DNA from: Phaeosaccion multiseriatum
Lineage: Eukaryota; Ochrophyta, other classes
Assembly: GCA_965112735.1 (NCBI GenBank)
Contig: OZ218964.1
Location: 2,604,001 to 2,668,000 of the forward strand
Direction: 5' to 3'
Length of the DNA stretch: 64,000 nucleotides
The translations under genes and the position numbers were made by a program. Of the stretch, positions 29,371 to 41,331 are shown piece after piece. Position 1 is the first letter of the stretch. Every line of letters begins with the position of its first letter. Below the pieces are notes generated by a model. It saw nothing but the letters and a program-made list of their open reading frames with translations, searched no databases and had not been told where the DNA came from.

Positions 29371-30838
29371 ATGCCTTTCTACCTTCCCAAGAAGGCCTGC
29401 GGGCTTGCTCTCGCCGTCGTGGGCGTCTGCTCCATGATCGGAGGAGGCCAGGCCACTAGCCCCGCCATCACCCCCGCCACGACCCCCGCGCCAACCGCCG
29501 CACCCACGGAGATTGCGGTGGTGAGTATGGGCCTACTCTAATCGTCCCAACCACACCCTGCGTGCGTTGCCATGACACTCCGACCCTCCCTTCCCTTCCC
29601 TTCCCTGCCTTCTGCCCTCCACAAAGGACACCATCACGGAGACCTTCGAGGGCGCCGGCACCATTGAGGTTGCCAACGACCAGCGCCGTCTGGCCATCGG
29701 CGACCCAGCCCCCCTCGAGCTCTTCGACGCCGTGCGCGTCATCGTCGAGGGCGCCGTCGAGACGGCTGCCGCCGACGCCGGGGCCATCGCCAGCGATTTG
29801 TCTTCCTTGGGCCTGGTGGAGATTGAGGGAACCAACCCCATCGCCATCACCTACGACCTGGCCTTCACCGCCACCTTCGAGCTGGAGGTGGGCACCGACG
29901 TGGACCTGGACGACATTGCTGTGACCATCACCGCGGAAATTGTGGCTGGGGCCGCCGAAGCTGAGATTAACCTCTCCAACCTCACCACCATTCCGGTCAC
30001 TGTCGCCGTCACCCCTGCCCCCACCGCCGCCCCCACCGCTGCCCCCACCACGGCGGCCCCTGTCTGCGTGCCCGGACCCGACGTGCCTACCGCCGAGTGT
30101 ATGGACTGCCAGGCCCTCTGCGCCGCTCAGGGAACCACCTGCTTCATCGACGAAACCTGCCCTTACACCCAGGGCGGTCTGGGATGCAACTTGTTCGGCA
30201 TTCCCAACTGCCGCGGTTGTGGTGGAAGCGGCATCTTCGCCAGCATCACCTGCGGAGCTTGCCCCATGGAGCCTTCCACTGAGTGCGCCCCTGCCCCCGC
30301 CCCCACCATGGCGCCGGTCATGGCCCCCACCCTCATGCCCGTGACCGCTCCCTCCCCCGTCACCTCCGCCCCTGTGGCCATCACCGCCGCCCCTGTGGCC
30401 GTCACAGCCCAGCCCGTCACTCCCGTCGTGGACGAGTGCACCGACTACTGCTCCACCTACTACCCCAACGACTTGTCCTGCTACACGGACCCTATCTGCG
30501 CGGACGGAGCAGCTGGATGCGGAGCCCACGCCAGCGTCCGCAGCAGCAGCGGAGTGCTCGCCGACGCCCTGTGCCGCTTCTGCGGTGGCGATTTCCCTGC
30601 CTGCCCTACTGGCGACTCCGGACCCACACCCACACCCACGCCCGTCACTGCCGCACCTGTGGTCGTCGTCACACCCACTCCCACCACCGCCCCCACTTCT
30701 CCCGCCGACGAGTGCTCCGTCATGTGCTCCACCATGCACCCTACCGCACCTCCCTGCGTGACGGACCCCACCTGCGCCACCCGCCCAGGCGTCGGATGCA
30801 ACGCCCACGGAGTGGAGCTCTGCCGTTTCCAGTACTAG
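29371..30838 (+). CDS. Secreted Cys-rich protein with Thr/Ala/Pro linkers
   Basis: Two exons, 29371-29520 and 29627-30838, about 453 aa, phase 0 junction. Residues 1-29 form a signal peptide (MPFYLPKKACGLALAVVGVC, then a Gly/Ala region). A TPA/TAAP-rich stretch precedes a domain of about 130 residues with alternating acidic and hydrophobic residues and little Cys. Three related Cys-rich modules follow, starting CMDCQALCAAQGTTC, DECTDYCSTYYPNDLSC and DECSVMCSTMHPTAPPC, joined by Pro/Thr/Ala linkers likely to be O-glycosylated. The last module ends early at CRFQY. Codons are strongly C-ending, suggesting high expression. Probably a cell-surface or wall protein; function unknown. Confidence 0.75.
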
Positions 30839-31173
30839 GATAAGTAACTCCAGCCGCGGGGTTGCCCTTCAGGCCCTCGCTGGTGGCGGGGATGGGCTTT
30901 GTAGCTAGGTAGGCAAGATAGTAGTCGACCAGAATGTAGAGCCTCTTTGCTGCGGTGCCCAAGATGTGTATAGGTGTAGCGCATATAATTAAAAAAAATC
31001 GAAAGCAAACAAGTGAACGTTTTCCTCTGCCGAGTCTTGGGTCTCTCTCACCCCTCTCCTCTTCATCTTCTGGTGATGACATCCCCACCCCCCTTGCTCT
31101 CCCATCGGGAAGCTGCGCATAATAAGTTTCACAAGAATGGACTTCTCAGTAAGTCACTACACTGTCTAGGAAG
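30839..31173. other. Convergent 3' region
   Basis: Gap of 335 bp between the stop codons of the secreted protein gene and the large minus-strand gene. A CAGTAAGTCACTA sequence at 31149 matches a short motif seen elsewhere in spacers. No gene seen. Confidence 0.6.
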
Positions 31174-33024
31174 TCAATGAGGGGAGGCGGCAGCGGGTGA
31201 TAGCAGCGACAGCGTCGATGGCCGCGCAGACGGCAGCAGCAGAGGAGAGTCCCCGTCCTCCTCCTCCTCCTGCGCCCCTCCTCCTCCTCCTCCTCCTCCT
31301 CCTTCTCCTCCTCCTCCTCCTCCTTCCCCTTCCGCCCGTTGCTGCTGGACCGAGAGGAGGGCTGAGTCCACTGAGCCACAGTCGAGCGTCACAGGAGCCG
31401 CCATCACGGTGGAGCAGGAGTGCAGAGCCCGGGGCATGAGCAGTCCCAGTGAGACGGGCCCATGGGGGTCCTCGTCCTCCTCGTCGTCGTCCTCCTCCTC
31501 CTCCTCCTCCTCCTCCTCCTGCTCCTCCTGCTCCTCGTCCTCCCCTCCCTGGTGTACCACCAACTGCTGTACATGACCCTCCGAGGAGACACTGTAGTCG
31601 CTGTCGACTCCTGCCCTCCCCGCTTGGCGATACCGACCTTGCTGATGAAGACCTTGACCTTCCCCCCCCCCCCCGGAGGGATAGTGGAGGCTGTTACATA
31701 GACTACCATCTGCCGTACTGCATGAGCCGTGCCCCTCTACGCGATACGCCACCACTACGCCTCGAGCGGAGCGAGGGAGTGGTGTTGCTGCTTCTTCTCC
31801 AGGCGGAGTCCAAGGAGCAGGGTCAGGGTCAGAGATGGACTCAGCCCCCCTCCAGCCGACCAGCGATTCTTCTTCTCCTCCAAGCCGCTCCGCGCCTCCC
31901 CCTTGCGCTTCCCACCGCTGCTTCGGCAGCCCACTCTCAGCAGTATCCGCATCCGCCTCCTCCCCATATGCTTCCATCGGTGGCAGGCCGCCTCCACCCC
32001 CGCCCCCGTAGTCCTCTGGCTCAGAGCCGCGCCCAACAAGGAAGCCTGACCCGGAGACCCTCTGTGACGACCCCGGGCCGTAGGCCTGCCCCTCTTCCTG
32101 GCGCTCTCTCCCCGTGTAGTACACGCGGCCACTTTCGAGCATGCTCCTTACACTGCCATCCCCTCCAGTGCCGTCGCCTCCTCCTCCGTCAGACCCCCAG
32201 CCCGAGTCGTCGTCTGTCTGTCTGTCTGTCTGTCCGTCTGTCCTCCTTCGGCCGCCCGCCAGTGGCCGCTCTGCTCTCTCCATCCCCTCCGTCCCCTCAG
32301 TGTGGTCTTTCTCCTGTCTGACCCGACCACCGGTCTGGTCTGAGGCCGCAGAGCTGCCTGCCCTCTCTTCGCACCCGTCCGTGCTCCCGGGGGGGCTCCC
32401 CTGCCGGCGGAGCTCCCTCCCTGCCTCCTGCAGGTGCTGCTCCGACCGTCCTCGGGCACGCCGCTGCTGCCGCGCTTCTCGCTCCTCGCCCGACTGCCCC
32501 TGAACGTCTTGCTGTTGCTGTAACACCGACTGTTGCTGCTGCCTCTCCTCCTTCTCCTCCTCCTCTTGCCCCTCCTGCTGCTCCTTGGAGTCGGACGAAA
32601 AGGCGGTCTCCGCGTCGGCAGGGTAGCGATGATGGACATTCCGAAACTGCCCCCGCTTGCCCCGCCCCCGCCCCTCCTCATCGCCATCATCCCCGTTCCC
32701 CTCCTCCTCTTCGACTGCCCCGTAGCCATCCCTTGCGCCGAGCTCGAAGGAAGGAGGCCCCTCCTCCTCCCCCCCGAGGAAGACCGTGGCCTCACTGTCT
32801 CCTTCCCAGGTGGCGCTGGACAGGGTCGGCAGCATGTGGTAGGACGAGAGGCTGTGCCCGTCGTGTCTAATGGTCGGGGCAGGACTTGCACTGCCTGTGC
32901 TAAGCATGGCAGAGGCAGCGAGAGAGTAGCCCTCGGCTAACTCTGGAGGCAGGCGTGCTCTCTCCGCCTCATTGGCCGGCAGCGCTCTCGATACGACCGA
33001 TGCCGAGTCAGAGAGATCAAGTTG

Positions 33025-33064
<40 letters not shown>

Positions 33065-36000
33065 ATCATCATCAACTGTTGCTGCTTCTGTAACGCCAAC
33101 TGCTGATGGTGGGATTGACCATCCAGGGGGTCCTGCATGTACTGCTCTGAGGCCTCAGTGTCGCCCTGTGGGCCTTGGTCCTGCTTTGGCTCGCTGCCCA
33201 GTCCTCTCCACGCTGAGGTGGGAAGGTGGCCCGCTTGCTGAGAAGCGCGGTTGAGCTTACGGCCGCGGTGGGAGTAGTGCCCCTGTGGTGGGGAGAGGGA
33301 GAGGGAGAGGGAGAGGGAGAGGGCGAGGAGTGACGGACTGACGGACTGGCTGACGGACTGATGGACCGATCGACTGAATGACAGATTGACTGACTGCACG
33401 TGGAGCTTACAGCTCCACGGCTCCAAGCAAGTCGCTGAGGCATTACTTTTAGGCAGTACTTTTAGGCATTACTGACCAACACTTCACCTACCTGTGTGAG
33501 GAAACGGCGCCTCTCGGGCTCGGCCGGCGCTCTGTGCGAGGGAGCGAATATATCCTGCGGCACCCTCAGGCGCTGGACGGCCTTCAGAGCCGCCACGTCT
33601 GCCCGCTGCTGAATACGCCCCGCTTCCACCGGCGACAGCAGCAGCACCGGCTCCGACAGCGGGGGCGGGAAAGCACCCTTTGGCTGCCTTGACCCCTGCA
33701 ATGCCATCTCCACACCCAGCTCGTCCCAGACGTCTCCCGCGTTCGTCTTCATCTTGGTGGTGCTTCCGCCTCCATCTGCAGCAGCAGCGAGGGTGAGGGT
33801 GACGGCACGTGCGCTTGCGTCGTCTCCCTTCGCCCCCCTGGGCGGAGAAGAGGCTTCCCCCCTCGGACAAGGGCACTGCAGAGCATCGACTGAGAAGGGC
33901 TCTGCTGCCCTCTGTTCCAGTTTCAGTTCCTGGGCCCCGGTCTGGGAGTGATGGGCTTGCCTCGGTCCATGGGTATCTGACTGCTGCTGCTGCTGCTGTA
34001 CCACCAACTGCTGGTGCTGGTGCGGCTGGTGCGGCTGGTGCTGCTGCGGGTGCGGGTACTGATGTTGGTGCTGGTGCTGGTACTGGTGCTGCCGCTGTTG
34101 GTGCTCCGCGTAGTCGACAATCTTGCGCGCCAGGTAGCGATACCCGTGCATCACGAAGGGGGCCTGAGGGGTGTGTGTGTGCGTGTGTGTGCGTGCATGT
34201 GCGTGTGTGTGTGCATGTTTGTGTGCGTGTGCGTGTGCGTGTGTGTGTGCGTGTGTGTGCATGTGCGTGTGTGTATGCGTGTGTATGCGTGTGTATGCGT
34301 GTGTGTGTGAGCGTGTGCGTGTATGTGTGCGTGTGTGTGCGCGTATGCGTGTGCGTGTGCGTGTGCGTGCGTATGTGTGTGTGCGTGTGCAGGCGATCAA
34401 CCGTGTCACAAGCAGGTAGGTGGGAGAGATGGCGAGGCGCGAGGCAGGGAGGGAGGGAGGGAGGGAGGGAGGGAGGGAGGGAGGGAGGGAGGGAGGGAGG
34501 GAGGGGTACGAGGTCAACAGGCGAGCCCGGTCAAAGTTTAGTCGACAAGTCTTCCCGACGAGGGGTGGGGCATGCAGTGCCGAACTCTCTGAGCTTAGTA
34601 ACTTCTCTAAGCCCTTCTCCTCCACAGCAGCATGAGCACAGAAGCACAGCGCTCTCAGAGCCTCGCCCTTTCATCCATGGGCATATGGGCATCCCTTCCC
34701 TCGGCCTCCTCCCTCTCTCTCTCTCCCTGTCCGCCTGCCCTCGAGCGCAGTGTGAGTCAGTCGTCAAGCAAGTGGTCAAGCAAGTGGTCAAGCAAGTGGT
34801 CAAGCAAGCGGTCAAGCAAGCGCTACTCACCTCCTCCTCCTTGATCGTCGGCGACAGAAGCAAGTGGTGCAGCTGGGGAAAAGGCTGGCGGTGCTTGTAC
34901 TGCCCGTCCCCCCTGGGGTCTGGCCCGTCCCCCTTGGGGTAGGCGCCTCCGCAGATGATCTGGTGCGCACCCTCTGGAGTGGGTGAGCCTTGGTCCATCT
35001 GCTGCCTTCCTCCACTGCTCTCACGAGGCGAAGCAGCTGGTGAACCGGCAGCGGCCTTGCTTGACGCGTCTTCCGAGCCGTCGTTGTCATGACTATATAT
35101 GGCGTCGGGGGCATTCCCGTCCTCATTCTCATTCTCATTCTCATTCTCATTCTCATTCTCATTCTCATTCTCATTCCCATTCTCATTCTCATTCTCATTC
35201 TCATTCTCATTCTCATTCTCATTCTCATTCTCATTCTCATTCTCATTCTCGTCGTGTTCCCCGCTCGACGCCGCGGCTGCTGCCCCGATGCCGACACCTT
35301 CTGCCGTATCGCCAACTGCTGCCCCACTCACATGGTCTGCGGGAGCGGGGACTGAGACAAGCTGCGGGCGATGCCCTCTCTCTTGCACCCCCCCTGCTGC
35401 TGCTGTCCCCTCCCCGTCCACTCCCTCCTCCCCGTCCACATGCTCCTCTTCCTCTTCCTCTCCCCCTCCCCCCTCGTCTCCTTCCCCACCCTCCTCTCTG
35501 CCGCTTGGCCTTTGCTTGGCCCCCTCTCCATTCCCCTCCCCCCCCCTCCTCCTCCTCCTTCTCCGGGCCCGATGTTCCTGTCTCAGCCTCGGACTCATAG
35601 AGAAGGCATGGCTCGTGAAGGCGCTCGGAGCTATCCATTGATCATACAGCTCTGCGGTTGATGGGGTGGGTGGGAGGGGCGCGTGAGGGGTGGCGGGGTA
35701 TCAGTAAGGCAACGAACGAGCGTGTTGAGCATTGGGAGGGAGAGAGAGGGAGAGTTCAGCCGATCCGCCTTCTCTTTCTCACTCTCGCCCTCTCTTCCTC
35801 CCTCTCGCCCTCTGCCGTCCGCCTGCTCTCTCTCCCTCGCGCTCCCTCCTTCGCTCTCTCTCTTTCGCGCCGCCCCCCCGCCCCTCTGGCCCTCGCTCCC
35901 CTTCTCTCTCCCATCTCCCTCCCCTTCCCTCGCTCCCCTCCCCGCCTACTTCTCTCTCTCACCTGGTCTCGGCACCACCTCTTGGTCTTGCTGGTGCTGT

Positions 36001-38970
36001 CCCGCACCACCAGCTACAGCGCCTTCTGAGTCGCCCTCTTGCCCCCTTCCCTCCTCCTCCTCGCCCCTCCCCTCGTTGCCAACGTTCACATCAAGCGAAA
36101 AGGTTTCCACTGCGGCGTGTTCGGCCAGCAGCCCCTCTAGCCCGAAAGGCTCCTCTCGTTCTCCGCCCTTGCTCAGATCCCCCCCATCCCCCCACAGGCT
36201 CGGCCTTTCCTTCTCCTCAGGAGGGGGGGGCGATTGTTGCTGCTGTATCACCAACTGCTGCTGCTGCTGGGTCTGCTGCGGTGGCGCTCGGGGCGGTCTC
36301 GGCCTCCGTCGCAGCTTCCCACCAACAGGGCTCGGTACGCCCGCTCTCTGCCGTATGACCAATTGGTCCTGCTGCTGTCCGCTCTGTCTCCTCTTCTGCA
36401 TCCGATTCGATGGCCTTGAGCGCTTCCGCCCTCTTCTCTTCGGTCGCTGCTGCTGAATCACCAACTGGTGCCCCTGTTGCTGCTCCTCTTGTGCGGCGAT
36501 GAGTTCTTCTAACTCAATCATGGAGAGCACCGTGGAGCTCATCCCGTCCCCTCCTTCGACATCACTGCCAACCTCACGGCCAACCTCGCTTCCATCCCCC
36601 CGAGCATCTGCCTCCTCGTCGGTGGCACCCTTGTCTTCCCCCGATGAGGACGTACCTGCAACAAGACTGGGACCCGCCGGGACAGCGGCACCGACCTCCT
36701 CCACCTCCACCCCTAATGGGAGAGCACAGCGGGTATCGTCCTGAGGTGAAGCCCCCCCCCGTGGCCCGTCCTCCACCCCCTCTTCCTCCGTCGTTGCTTG
36801 TTGCTCTGGTGTATCACCAACTGTCCGCGCTGGTGTATCACCAACTGGTGTATCAGGGCTCTCCGGAGGTGCGCTTCTCTCCCCCTCCCCACAGTCCTCT
36901 CCATCTGTTTCGCGGTCGCTGCCATTGGTCGGACTCACGCCGTCGTCTCCACCTCCACCTCCTCCTCTTTCTCCTTCTGCTGCTGCTTCTGGTGCCTCTT
37001 CCTGCTCTTCTCCTTGGCCTGCTCCTCCTTCGTCTTCGTCGGCTTCTTGCGGCACTTCTGTGCCATCCACTGCCATGCCCATCTCTTCTTCTACGGCTGC
37101 TGCTGCTGCTGCTTCTGCCGCATCACCTTCAGTATACTTTGCCAAAGCTCCGTCCTGGACCATGGAGGGGCCCGCTCCGTCTTCAGGATGTCCGACCCCT
37201 TCCTGCTTCCCTCCCTGCCCCTCCTCCCCTTCCCGCTTCCTTCCCTGCACCTCCTCCCCTTCCTGCTCACTTGACTGCTCTTCTTCCTGCTTTCCTCCCT
37301 GCTCCTCTTCCCCTTCCTGCTTCCGTCCCTGTTGCTCCCTTCCTTCTTGCTCTCCGTTCTGTTGGTCCTCTTCTTCCGGCTCCCCTCCCTTCCCCTCTTC
37401 CTCTTCCTCACCCTCCTCCTCTTCCTGCTCCCCTCCCCGCTCCTCCTCCCCTCCCTTCCCCCCCTTCTGCTCCTCCTCCTCCCCCTCCCCGTCCCCTCCC
37501 CTGCCATCCATCCCACCTGATGTCCACCCATCCTGTGCTCGTGTGGTGTGCACCACTCTAGCCAGCAACGCACCCACGGCCCGAGCTGCCACCTCTTGCA
37601 CAACCACAAGGGGCGTATGCACCCGAGTAGCCTCTCCGCTGCTGCTGATGGATCGATTGGTCCTGCTGCTGCTGCTGATGGATGGATTGGTCCTGCCGCT
37701 GTTGGGGGGGCGGACGACTTCCCTGCTGCCTCCACTGCGTTCACCTTGCTGAAGTGGACTGCGGGGGCGGCTCTGATTCAAGCTTCGCCCCCCTCCTCCT
37801 CCTCTTCCTCCTCCTCCTTCTTCTCCTTCTCCTCCTCCTCCTCCTCCTCCTCCTCCTCCTCCTCCTCCTCCTCCATCGCCTTCTCCGATAGTCGTGGGCC
37901 TGCTCGCTCTCGCCCACAAGATGACGTCCGTCCCTTCTACATCATCATCTCCGCCTCCTGTTTGGCATGCCTCACCCTCGGCTCCACCCTCGCTGTCATC
38001 GCTTGGTCCCTCCTCATGGCGACCTGCTGCTGCAGCGGCGGCATACCGTCTCTGGTAGCTGGGTGGAGGTCCACCGAAGTCCCTCATCATTGCGGCTGCC
38101 TCAACGAGTTCGCTATCATCTCTGGCCCTTCTTTCCCTGGTATTGTCTGCGCCCTCTCCGCCCCCAGCGAAGGGCTTTCTCAGGAAGGGCAGCTTCCGAC
38201 TCATGACCCCAAGCTCTCCCTTGACCAAGCCAAAGTACTTGGTGGTCATGACGGGGGTGGGAGCGATAGGAACGGAAATGGGGATGACGGCAGACGCCCA
38301 TTCCTCGGTGGGGGCGAATGATAAGTGGCGCTTCCGCCCCCGCCCTTGCTGCTGTATCGCCACCTGTTGCTGCTGCCGCTGGCGGCTCTTACTGCGCGGC
38401 GACACCCCCCCCCCCCCTCCCTCCCAGACCTGCTTCACGACGCTGCTGGGGTCGAAGCGGTCCCGCCAAGGCCTCGCGAGGTTCGCCAGCTTGTCAGCCT
38501 TTGCCTGCGACACGCGACAGGTAAGGTTTGTAAACATGGCCGAGGAGAGAGAGCGATAGGTCAGGGAGGTGGTGGAGAAAGAAACTTTGGGAAAGAACGC
38601 ACCGTGCGTCGAAAAAAGGAAGTGGGGGGGCGCTATTGTGGGACATCCCAATCTCGGGAAGCAAAGGCCGGTTTACCTTCTTCCTTTCCGCTCTCTCCCT
38701 CTGCATGGCAGCTTCATAAACTCCGGCATCCACCCAAGACGGGGAGTCGCTCTCTCCCTTTTCCCTGTGGCCTTTGGACCCTGCTGATCCGGGAGGGCAC
38801 GCGAGCGAAGGCCGGAAGTCTCCGACCGTGAGGTTGAGCCTCGTCGTCCCCGCATGGCTCCCTGACCAGTCACCAACTTGCACCATCGAGAGGCGAAGGC
38901 CTTGTTCGCGCGATATGCCGCCCGCTTCTGTAACTGTATCGAGCTGAAACTCAAATTGGTGTATGGTCAT
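31174..38970 (-). CDS. Very large low-complexity acidic/Gln-rich protein, unknown function
   Basis: Five exons on the minus strand: 38677-38970, 35963-38504, 34831-35651, 33492-34163 and 31174-33282, about 2145 aa, all junctions in phase with GT-AG ends. I do not recognise the family. Better-ordered islands are residues 1-98 ([18 protein letters not shown]), the join to [79 protein letters not shown] and [20 protein letters not shown]. The remainder is Glu/Gly-rich, poly-Gln and a hexamer-coded (EN)n run. Basic patches ([15 protein letters not shown]) could be nuclear localisation signals. It is divergent from PRP17 with a 190-bp gap. A nuclear scaffold or regulator is possible but is a guess. 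Confidence 0.6.
33018..33065 (-). repeat. Poly-Gln coding repeat
   Basis: Runs of TTG and TGC on the plus strand encode about 15 Gln residues in the last exon of the large gene. Confidence 0.9.
34164..34510. repeat. GT-rich and (GGGA)n microsatellites in an intron of the large gene
   Basis: From 34170 to 34390 the intron is degenerate GTGTGC/GTGTAT repeat, and from 34444 to 34503 a pure GGGA run. The intron runs 34164-34830 and also contains a tandem CAAGTGGTCAAG-type repeat near 34765-34820. Confidence 0.85.
35121..35252 (-). repeat. Coding hexamer repeat (Glu-Asn)n
   Basis: Tandem CATTCT hexamers on the plus strand encode an alternating Glu-Asn run of about 20 dipeptides in exon 3 of the large gene, with a single Gly interruption. 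Mechanistically like the Thr-Gly hexamer repeat in the array genes. Confidence 0.95.
37790..37875 (-). repeat. (TCC)n coding repeat
   Basis: TCC/TTC repeat coding Gly and Glu runs in exon 2 of the large gene. A similar TCC tract lies at 31263-31328 near its C-terminus. Confidence 0.85.
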
Positions 38971-39160
38971 CGATTGTTATGCACTTCCCCCCCTCTATCA
39001 TCTCTGCCAGATCTCTAGAAGAGCGCGGCCTAACAGAAAAGGGGTTGGATAGGTCCAGCGGGAAAGGGGATTGGAAGGGGGCGGACGAGAGGAGCGCGCC
39101 CTAGAGATAGAGAGATCGCTCGTAGTGCAGGGGGGTGGTGGATCGCAAAGACAGCCAGCC
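38971..39160. promoter_or_regulatory. Divergent intergenic region, large gene / PRP17
   Basis: Only 190 bp separate the two start codons, so the promoters must be compact or shared. No TATA or other element recognised. Confidence 0.5.
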
Positions 39161-40583
39161 ATGGAGGCTCTGGCGGGATACGGCAGCTCGGGCTCCGACG
39201 AGGGCGGGAAGGAGTCGGCCCCACCCACTAGCAGCAGCAGTGGCGGCGGCAAGCGCGGGGCCAAGTCGGGGTCAGGGCCCGCGCCGACCACCAAACTGCA
39301 GCCTAAGCTTCTTCATCGTCCGGTCATTGCAGCTCCCTCCGTGGGCGGCTACTCTACAGCGCTGGTGACCTCGAGCAACCCGCTGGACCCTAGGGCTGGC
39401 GGGCTGGGCAGGATGGTGGGGGGAAGCATCAAGGGAGGGCAGGGGGGGGCACAGGACCTTGTGCTGCACAACCCCAGGGCAGATGTGCTCTTGGCGCCCA
39501 TCCATGGGCCAGCCCACCCACACAAGAAGGACATTGCGGTGCCGGCGGGCGGGGTGAAGACACATACGGCAGGTGTGATGATGAAGGCCAACGTGGAGGA
39601 CTGGAGCTTCCACGAGCAGTACCACACCTTCCACAACTACGGGTACGCCATGGGGGCGGGGCAGGGCATGATGGTGGGCAACGAGGCGGGCTATAAGGCG
39701 AGGGACGGGGACACTGTGTACAGCGCATCAGCGGGGGACCTCAAGAGGGAGAGGAAGAGGAGGAAGCGGGAGGAGGAGGATAAAAAGCAGCTGCGAGAGG
39801 AGCGGAGGAGGAGGAAAGAAGACGGAGGAGTGGAGGAGAGCAAGGGGGGGGAGGGGGCAGAGGAGGGCACCAAGGCGGGCGGAGGGGAGGGTGACGACAG
39901 TGACATGGACGCGGAGGAGGACCACGTCGGGGACGAGGACGTGGACGGAGTGTGGGCTCCGGACCACCACAAGAGGGTCCAAACGGTACGTGTGGGTGTG
40001 GGTGTGGGTGTGAGCGTGCCGTTTTTGCCTCCCAGCAGCTGCTCGGTTGGCGGCCAGGGGCACTGCCGCTTCAAGCCACCTTCTCAGGCCTTGCCACAGG
40101 CACTTGCTCACTTTGTCGTCCTCGCACCCCACAGCCCTTGCTGCCCTGCTGCTGCCGTGTCTGGTGCCGCTCCAAATCACACACAACATGTGTGGGGGGG
40201 GCATGTAACTCGAATGGAGACCCGCAGGACAGCACAGCGCCTTGGCCGTGTATATGCATCTCCTCCCCCTCTTTCCACCAGCTTGCCACCAGCTTGCCAC
40301 CAGCTTGCACTCCGACCTTGTGAGCTGAGCTGTGTCCTGACCCTCCAACCTTGACCCCCAACCTTAACCCCCACCTTGACCCCCCCAAATGTCGGTGCTC
40401 AGGACGTGGAGAAGGGTGAGTTGACGGAGGAGCAGGAGAAGTATCGCGCCAACTATGAGGAGGAGAAGAAGGCCAAGAACAAGGACTTCGACATGGACGA
40501 GTTCACTGACAGGAGGGACGAGAGGAAGTTGGGGCACCTCCTGCCACCCAGGCACAACCGAGAAACAGGTGTGCGTGTGTGTC

Positions 40584-40625
<42 letters not shown>

Positions 40626-41279
40626 TGTGTATGTCTGTGTGTGTGCGTGTGTGCGTGCGTGTGTGTGTGCGTGTGTGGGAGGGTGTGTGGGGGGGTGTGT
40701 GGGTGTGGGGGGGGCGGGGGTTTAGGTATTTGCTTGTCTGTCTCTGTCTGTCTCTGTCTGTCTCTAACTGTGCCTTCCTACCCATATGCATCTGTCTGTG
40801 GCTCACAGATGCCACCAAGGCGACGTCCACCTTCCATGGCAAGGCCGAGACAGACTACCAAGGCCGCAGCTGGGTGCAGCCCCCCTCGGGCATGCGGCCT
40901 GGGGACGCCACGCACCAGAATTTCCCCCCGCAGCGGTGCATCCACAAGTGAGTCTCTCATCTGTGTCTCTCATCTGGTCTCGTCTGCTCCTGTCGCTGTC
41001 TCTTCTTCCTCTCTGGAAGAGATACTGGTGTCTGCCGTCCAGCACCATTTCTCCATCCATTGCCATTTTATGTCACATGCCTGAGCGGCCTCCCCTCCCC
41101 TCCCCTCCCCTCCCCCATATGCCTGCCCCTCCCTCCTTATTAGATGGACGGGCCACAGCAAGGGCGTGCAGGCCATCCGCTTCTCGCCGGGCTACGGACA
41201 CCTTCTGCTCTCCGCCAGCATGGACAGCAAGGCAAGAGGAAGGGGGAGGGGGGGAGGGGAAAGGGCGGGTCTGGGGTTA

Positions 41280-41331
<52 letters not shown>

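Noticed and set aside
29468-30808. 446-residue minus-strand frame opposite the secreted protein gene
   Set aside because: Shadow of a strongly C-ending, GC-rich coding strand; the plus frame has a signal peptide, Cys modules and splice sites.
34204-34625. Coding extension of large-gene exon 4 upstream (Thr-His and Pro-Ser runs)
   Set aside because: The frame runs through GGGA and GT repeats; a CAG acceptor at 34164-34166 gives a clean join to the preceding exon.
34531-35651. Possible Enhancer-of-polycomb-like similarity of the large gene
   Set aside because: Short stretches such as [11 protein letters not shown] and HRARRRRRR vaguely recall it, but the family's core motifs are missing.
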